DNA of 64,000 nt from Aquila chrysaetos chrysaetos (Eukaryota > Chordata > Aves > Accipitriformes > Accipitridae). A program made the position numbers and the translations under genes. The notes beneath the pieces were generated by a model. It was not told the origin of the DNA and did no database searches. It saw only the letters and a program-made list of their open reading frames with translations. Below are positions 56,151 through 64,000 of the stretch, piece by piece. The stretch is taken from contig NC_044029.1 of assembly GCF_900496995.4 (NCBI RefSeq), forward strand, positions 13,206,001 through 13,270,000, given 5' to 3'. Within the stretch, counting starts at the first letter, position 1. Every line of letters begins with the position of its first letter.

Positions 56151-59100
56151 TCCAGGTTAATTCAAGGCTTGTTCTGCTATTGAGAAATGAAAACTAGTGC
56201 TGACACAATAGTTTACAAATGTTCTTATAATGGAACTTGAGTAGTCTTGCAGCTTCACATCTACAGCTTATGTCTAGAGTCACATGATAGGGTTCATAAA
56301 AATATATCTCAATTTTACCAACAGCAAAATTGGCCAGCTGATCCTATTCACTGTGCTACAGCCAGCTGAAGGTTGAAGGCTACATATTGCTGCTGGCTAC
56401 CTATTTTCATCAGCTGAATCTTGCCGTCATGGTCAGGTGCTTTTTGTGCTTTGACCTCTGAAAAATATTGCACTTGGAGAAGGTGGATGATCAAATCTCT
56501 CTGGAGACAATTACTGAAACAGCTTCAAAATCTTGGCTTATCATTATAAGTTAAAATAACTTAATAATCTGAATTGGAATTTGAATCTTTTCAGTTATTT
56601 TTATTCTGTTAGCTGGATAAATATTTGACAGGTAATATTCTAAGTTTCCGCTGGCTGGTAGTACTAAGTACAGATTCCGCTTTCCTGTGCTAGCAAAATG
56701 GCTTATCCCTCAGGGTAAAATGATCCCTAAAGGAGAATGCTCATTGTTTTTCTTGCTGTTGTTCCTTGAAGATTATACTTTCAAACTACCTAACATTGCT
56801 TTCACCAGGGGGCCTTATGGAAAGGCTGTCTTGGCATTATATTGAATTATCTTAATCTCTAGCCACCTTATTTAATCCCTTTCTTCACTTTGCCTGGCTT
56901 TATTTCCTCTCCTTGTTGGGCCATAATGCTTCTTGGTAGAAGCAGGACTGAATCGTTATTATCACTTCCTGTGGATGATCTCTGCTGGATGTCCTGAACT
57001 TTATTTTATTCCAATAAATATTCTAGGGGTACATTTGGTTTTGTTAAAGAAATGGGAAGTTCATTTAAAAAAAAAAACCCAAAACCATGCAAGATTTTAC
57101 GATGGAATTTGCTGAAGACAGCACTAGCAAAACTAAGGGGAGCTCAGTCTATAGTTTCCTTAAACCTGAACATTTCCCGATAGAGTAACAGTGGTACCAG
57201 GATGTGCTAGTGAACACGTTTTTGAGTGGGCAGGCAAATTTGCTATGGTACAGCAGGTACAGACAAACCCATGAGCATCTCCCTCTTCTCATGTCTTCCG
57301 AAGCCTATGTATTTTCTCTCCTCATTAATTTTTGTCCTCTTATAGGAATATATTTCTTGCCTTATTCTTCCAAGGACCACTTAGCTAATGTGGCTAGCCT
57401 GTTCATATGCTTTCTTCTAGCTTTTGAGACTTCAATTCCATTTCTGCTCTCCTACTCTCCTCCATGCCAGACTCCTTTTCCATGTTCTTGGGAAGATGGG
57501 GCAATCTGACAATGGTATTTCTTAAAAGTATCTGCATTTCTGTGTATGTACATGTAGGTGTGTCCGGACGGAAGGGGTAAAGAAAAGTCACTGATTATGA
57601 AGGGAGTTTCTTCAGCTGAACAAAGCACTCAAACACATGTTAAAATCTTACTAATTTCAATAGCATTTAGGAATAAGCATGTGCATATGCTCTTTGCTGA
57701 ATAAATATAATACTAAAAGCTAGACAAACTTAAGTACCTGAAGAAGTGGGAAGGAAGGGAGAGGACACGACACGTTATTAGCCTGTCCTCTATGGTTCTC
57801 TCCTGTCCCACACTGCTGCTGTTACCAGCTAAGGGGAGCGACAACGGCAGCAGCTGCCTTTGGAACAGGGAGAAGGGATAACAAATACAGTTTGACAAGC
57901 CAACAGTCTAAAGGTAACCAGTATCAGACCTGACTTGTCCCTGTTAAATGAGATAATTTAACGAGGTTGCTTTCGAGATGAGTTTTGACCATCACAGCCC
58001 CAACGGCTGATAGCAATTTGGGAAAAATCCAATATAATTTTCAAACATCATGAACACTTAAATCATGATGCCCCGCACAAAAACTGAACCACTTTAGAGT
58101 CTAAAGCTGGTAGTCTGGCATCCAAGCGATGCTGTTGATGCCTGGAAACAACCTGGAGATCTTGATTTATAATATCCAAGTTTGGAAACTGGCCTTTGGG
58201 TTAATATCGTTTGTCAGGATGAGTTAATGAAGACGACTCTCCTGGGTGGTAGTCACTTCAGATTACCACAGAGACCAGCTGGATGCTTGCTGCCCATCGA
58301 CAGAGGGAACGTGCATCACTTGCCTCCTTCAGGCATGCTTGGTAGCTTTTAGTATGTCATTTTGGTGGTCGTAACAAAGAAACCAGGTTGCTACTGATAA
58401 TTTCTGGGTGAAACATTGTTTTGGGGGATGGTGGAACTCGGAAAAGCCTGCAATGTTTTTAGAGGGCTTGGTACTGGGCTCGCTTCTGCCGGATGCTCTC
58501 ACCCGCGCCGTGGCAGGGCAGGCTGTGTGAGAGCTGAGGACGTCCGCGGAGGGCGCAGCCGTTTGCAGCACGGCAGATAACTCTGAAAACAGCTCTCTGG
58601 ACTGAGGCACTAACGTTGCTAGCCCAGCCTGGTGAGATGGGTTACGGCCTCCCCTGACCCTTCTTTATAAAGCGTGGGAGGGTTTTATCAAAAAGCTTGA
58701 ACTGGCCAACAAACGCAGCCCTACACCTCTTGGGAGGATTTTGTCCCTAACTCTCAGCCGGAGTAAAGAGAGGCTTTCTAGTGTCAACAGCTCGAGAATT
58801 AGCTCCTGTGTGGCAGATCTTGTCCTAGCAACTGCCTCCCTTTTGACAGGAGTGAGGGCAGAGAGGGTACGGAGAACGGCGGAGTGTCCCACCCCACCGC
58901 AGAGCTGGCAGGCATGCCGGGAACGAGATCTCGATGGTGGCACTGGTCCAGAGCCCCCCTGCCAGCCCCCGGGTCCGGGTGAACGTCCCCACCAGAGAGC
59001 AGCTGCGTACAGGGATGGCACTAGCGCTTTCCATCCGCACCTCTGGGAAGCGGACCTGGAGACACCAGTGCAAAAAAATGGCAAGAAGTTCAAGGTTTTA

Positions 59101-62100
59101 AGGCTGTGTTCATTGACAACAGTTAACTAAGTAATTTTGCTGGTGAGCTATAAACTGTAAAAACACTGAAGGAAACCTTTAGCCGACAAAAATCAAATGT
59201 AAATGGAATTCAGTGCTAGGAATAGGCTCAGTTCCTGCCGGCCTTCAGATGTGGTGAAGACATTTGGCACCTTAGAGGGGGCTCTGTCCTGCAACAGAGC
59301 AACGATAATAGTCAGTGCCTTTCTGTGTATGGCTGTATGCACAAAACAATCCCAAGGAAAGAGCCCACTTCAATATTTTTGCCACTTTTGTACAAAGACT
59401 TCCAGGTTTAAAGAGAGACTATTTTCACATATGTTTCTACTCAAGAAGATTGGTTTTAATTCAAATGGCTTTCATTTCAAAAGTCTCATCAATTTATATT
59501 CAAAGAATGAAACATTGGAACAAAAAAAAAAGCCCATTAAAAGAGCTAAATAAAATATTTTATTGATTCAATCTGACGTTTTCCTTCATTATCAATAAAT
59601 TACAATTTTTAGGATAGTGTTGTTTTGTACCAATATGGCCAAAACTCTAAAAAATAGAGCTGAGGAAAACCATTAAGAACTATCTGTACAGCTACAGATA
59701 GCAGAAATAATACAAATTAGATTTAGTTATGTATCCTCTGGCAAAACAAAAGATCGATTATAAACTTTTATTTGAATGGAAGGAAAAAAATCCATCTTCA
59801 AATTAAAATTGTCAGGCAGGCAAGAAGAAGAATAATGCAACAAATGGCTCTTGCTAGCATGACCTAAACCAAGGAGATGGAAAATAAGAGCCCTGCAAAG
59901 GAAAGAATAATCTGGTCTTCTACATTTGTCAAAAATATTTTAGAACAGAAGTATCTATTAACTGGCTGATGAAACAAAATCAGATCTGAATCTTTTTTGT
60001 TTTCCTATAAATTACATCAAGGGCATCTAGAGAATTAGACTGTTTTCCCCTTCTTATGTTTGTCTACATGAAAATAAAATAAATGCATTTGCATAACTAA
60101 TTAAAAAGGTAGTGAAGAAAAGAAAGTATTTTTCAATGTTTTTCTTAATCTCTGCTGTCTTCTGTACTCTACAGATTTGCTTTGCAGAGTCCTATTCCGC
60201 TGTGGATAAAAAACCTGAATGAATAGTACAACCAGGAGTGAGAGGAGGTTATTAAACCAGTAAATGAAGAAACAGCACAAAAAATAAGGACACCTTGCAA
60301 ACAGAATTCCCTGCCTCTGGAGAGGAAATACGGCAGGGTTGTTTGGCTTAGGGGATATGCATATTGCAGAGCACATGCTCAAACATAAAAGGCAAGTGGC
60401 TTTAGTAATGAAAACTCCCACATAAAGAAAGTAAGAGGATCAAATGTCACGTGTACCCTCTAAGGAGCTTGCAAAGATATCGGTGCTACAACACGTGTAG
60501 CTGTCTTCGAACTAGTCATTTCGGGTCTGTATCCTTCAAGACATAATAACTGCAAATAACACTTTCATTGTGACTGTTGTCATTAGTTTCTAAGAAAATG
60601 GGAGGAGGAGATGCTGGCAGGAGGAAGGAGAATGGCCGGCCAATGAAGCTAGGTGTAAAGCAAAAGCTCAGCTACCAGACAAATGTGGTTACTTAACAGG
60701 TACAGGGGCAGACTTTTGCTCCTTCTTTCACTCTTTAAGCTGAAATGCTAATAGAGCAAAGCTGGAAGGAAAAAAAAAAAAAACCACTTGCAGGTAAAGT
60801 TGTGTCTCCTATCACCAGAGAAATCTGTGACATGACAGATGAGGCTGTGTAAGGAAAAGAAAGGGGACCGGTAAACATTTTAATCTTTTGAGTTTATAAC
60901 TGCTGTGAATTATTTTTCCCATTTAGAAAGAATTTTCAAAGAATCTGGGATTTTGACTAAACAAAAGTTTTCATAAAAGGCATTTGCTTTCTGCAAAACA
61001 TAATACTCGCACAGACACCCTGCTGTGAAAATTTTGGAGACCTGCACATTGGGGTTTCAGGTCCTTCCATCATGAGGCTGCCATGATGAAGTCTCCAGAA
61101 AATGATCCCCTGTAAACTGGGCAGGGGAGGAAAGACTCAGGCTAAGCATCTCATTCCCCCCCCCTTTTTTTGAAAGACAGCATTATAATACTATTCATAT
61201 TTTTGTACTTTTTGTAATACTCAGAGAGAAAAAATACTTAAAAAATGAATCAGGTGACTCTGTACTTTTTATTTCTCATAATAGGAGGTATGAGTTTTCA
61301 CAAATGTATTAACAGAAGACTGTTACAAAGTAAAGCAACCTGAAGCCACGTATGTGCCCATTAAAGCATTCAATGGAAGTATTAATCCACCCTTAAAAAA
61401 ATGTGTGGCAGAAAAAGATATTCTTCCTTGGAGGTGTCCCCATGGCTGGTCACCAGAAACATGGAAGTACATTCTTCCAGGAGGAGTTCAGGTAACACTA
61501 AGGCATTTGATCTCCGTGACTTTTGCTGACTGTTTGCGAAGCGAAAGCAGTGCCAAAAGCCATTTCAGATGATCAAGGCAAAAGAGACTTCATCTTAAGA
61601 AAGAATGGGAGAGACGGTGAGGTGGAAATCCACGGAGACACTGAGACAGTCAATAGGTAGTGTAATTGCTAATGTTAACAATTTGTTTTGTTTTTTGATG
61701 ATTGGTCCAATACTTCAGTGCTATGATTTTAAGCAAGCTGTTTATTCTATTACCCTTAAATCTCCTCTTGCCAGATTGGTGAATAACCTGACAGAGCATG
61801 GGGTATTTCTAGTAGTGAGGCTCCTTCCAGCTGCCCTACTGAGACAGCCTAAGAGGAGCACAGCTCTGTGCCGTGCTGCCCTGCGTTACTCACGGCCTCC
61901 TGGGCTGCGAACGGGCTGGTTTGCAACGGTGTGGGCCAGCCTCCAAAAGGACATTGTGCAGCCACAGGGGAAAAACAAGATCTCTGCTGTCCCCGAGTGC
62001 TGGGGCAACTGGTGACTGCTGAACCACAGAAAAAAAAACGGATGCATCGCTCCTCAGATCTACCTTACAGTTTTGCAATGGTTCATGTATCCTTTCTTTT

Positions 62101-64000
62101 TTAGAAATATTCTCTAAGCTGAAGTATTCCTTTTTGTCATTTATATGTGCCCACTCAGTCTTTCTCAAGTTTGTTACATCTTTTCTTGATTTTATGCTCT
62201 GAATGAGAACAGAGGGAGGATATGCACATCTTTCTAATGCTGAAAATCCAGCATGCAGGAATATTCTGTATTTTTAAAGCTGGAAACACTTCAGTTATGA
62301 CCATCCCATTGTAGGATGTTATTGCAAATGTGTTCAAATAGTTTACAGTAATGAAAATATTTTAATTTTGGGAGGGCAGTTCAAACAAAGTAACATATGT
62401 CTCACTGGTAACAAGAGGAACTAAAAAGCACTCTGACAGTTTGGGAAAGAAGCAGAGAAAAAAAAAAAGCTATCAGTTTATGGTTAGGAAATAGAACAGA
62501 ATATGGTGCCAATACACTGCAAAAGAATAAATCGTTACAGTTTTGTGGGAGGGCCACAAGTGCCTATGCATTATGAGGAGACAACTGAAGTTCTTTAAAG
62601 CCTTTTTTGATTTTGAGAAAACCTGCCATGCATTTATCTGCGCTAACTTCTGGAGCAGAAACTAGATACAGTACTTTAAGGTAAGTTGGGTCAGATTTTT
62701 CTGCCATTACTAACATTCTGTCTAAGTCTGAGTTTAAACAGCCTTTGGGCATTTAAGGAGTGACATTTGCTGGCTAAAAATCAATTCTCATCAAGCTCTC
62801 CTTGGCTTATATACTAGAAACTGTACTTCGAGGCTCAGAGGAATTACTGAGAATTTAAAAGGGGGAACAGGGAAAAAGGGACCAGAGAAGAGACTCAGAA
62901 GTCCAGTGGGGAAATAGCTCCTTTTCCCCATCCTCTATACATTACTGGACTGCGAGAGAAATAATGAAACCAAAGGAGACCTGAAAGGAAGCTTACGGTT
63001 AAGCAAGGTGTATGACTTCTGTCCATTGAGAGCCAATTTAGGTGAATCTTCAGGCTGAATCTTTGTGACATTTTATTTACCGAATGCTGCTCTCCAATTG
63101 TCTGATAAGAAAGTAAATCAAACCTCATCTACTGGAGATGCTATGAGAGGGATGGGTATGTCTGGCTCTTTCTAGACAGTATCACAAGAGGAAAGTGGAG
63201 AAGCAGCAGGTGGAAGAGTGAAGAGGTGCAAGTTCAAGGACAGACCCTGCCCCAGTTCCCAGGAATTTCTCACCACCAGACCAATGGGCCAGATGACGGG
63301 CTTTGCAAAGGTAAAGAGATACATAGAAAGCAGGATCAGTGGAAGTGCTGAAGTTTGCAGTCTGCTGTGTGATGAGGATTGAAAGGCTTCATGGCCAATA
63401 TCAGTTTCTGTTTAAAAAAAAAAAAATATTCTTGAACCCACTTGCAGTTTTATGTATCACAATCACCAGTGGAAGAAAAGGTCACTGGTCTAATTCTTCA
63501 TTCAGGCACAGGGAATATTAAAATGTAAGAGGCAATGTGAGACATCATACACGATAAGTAGGATATAACTTTGTTCATATATTTTCCTATAGATGAAATT
63601 ACTTTGTCTGCACTTCCACTTTAAGAAATTACAGTGGACATTGTTCCTATGGTTACTGGGAGGTAGCATTTACAGAGGCAGCTGATTTCTATAAAAGGAG
63701 CAAAAAAATCACTGCAACTGAAATTGTCTGCTGTGTTAAAAGTCACTTTGCACTACAGTTTTTATTGGTTGAGAGGATGCTGAAGACGTTACATCTGATC
63801 AGGTACAATGTGACTAATTAAACATTTTAGATGAGTAATAGAGTGTAATTAATTTTGTCAGCTTTTATCGTTTTGCACCTCCTCTCCCTCAAAGGTTTGA
63901 GATTTAGAATGTCAAAAAACATCAAGAAGATTTTAGAACAGCAAAGGACAGACTGATCTTAAATGTGGTCAGAAGAGAATAGCTAAAAATAAAATTCACT
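56151..64000. other. Gene-free unique DNA
   Basis: No gene recognised. A GC- and CpG-richer block at 58460-59080 has overlapping open frames on both strands (142 codons minus, 129 plus) without known motifs. 61790-62030 is another GC-richer patch with overlapping frames. Short A-runs occur at 57067-57077, 60770-60782 and 63414-63425, and a C9T7 run near 61146. The rest is AT-rich. Confidence 0.5.
58460..59080. other. CpG-enriched block of unknown nature
   Basis: CpGs are clustered here (for example CGCGCCGTGG, CGTCCGCGGAGG, ACGAGATCTCGATGG, GGGTCCGGGTGAACGTCC) within otherwise AT-rich DNA. It could be a small CpG island, an exon-bearing piece, or a transposon I do not recognise. Frames are open on both strands, as expected of GC-rich sequence, and no protein similarity is evident. 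Confidence 0.35.

Overview
This window looks like noncoding nuclear DNA from a bird, most likely a neoavian. The evidence is the repeat content. There are CR1 LINE fragments of at least three ages. There are four solo or fragmentary LTRs, three of ERVL type that I recognise as common in birds and one whose class I cannot fix. No primate or rodent SINEs or L1 are visible, and most of the rest is AT-rich single-copy sequence. Species cannot be told from this. I found no protein-coding gene, no rRNA or tRNA, no CRISPR array and nothing bacterial. All open frames are short, overlap on both strands, or lie inside LTRs, and none resembles a known protein except decayed reverse-transcriptase pieces of LINEs.

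Layout. 1-6.06 kb is unique DNA. 6.06-6.42 kb is a decayed LINE reverse-transcriptase fragment on the minus strand. 7.07-7.70 kb is a solo LTR with TATA-like and AATAAA signals. 7.70-14.39 kb is unique DNA with a predicted CTCF site at 11.1 kb. 14.39-14.97 kb is a minus-strand LTR with two abutting hairpins at one end. 15.70-15.83 kb is a purine tract. 17.43-18.57 kb is a plus-strand LTR built of degenerate GGAGCAG repeats. It is followed by two minus-strand CR1 fragments, one younger (18.74-19.14 kb) and one ancient (19.48-20.11 kb). 20.1-27.7 kb is unique DNA with simple repeats.

27.74-28.30 kb is an ancient plus-strand CR1 reverse-transcriptase remnant. 30.01-30.69 kb is a second LTR of the GGAGCAG type, inverted relative to the first. 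33.56-34.15 kb looks like a conserved noncoding element. 36.23-37.24 kb is a solo ERVL LTR with a perfect 5-bp target-site duplication and an internal 22/25-bp alternating minisatellite. A 22-base poly(C) run sits at 38.93 kb. CR1 tails lie at 43.36-43.50 and 52.59-52.83 kb, and a CpG-rich CR1 piece at 55.79-56.15 kb. The remainder to 64 kb is unique DNA.

Taken together this is an intergenic desert or a very large intron, shaped by repeated retroelement insertion and LTR-LTR recombination that left solo LTRs. I see no new biological system. The points most worth a second look are the LTR-internal repeat structures, the twin hairpins, the candidate conserved elements and the poly(C) tract. Family assignments rest on recalled consensus sequences, not on a database search.
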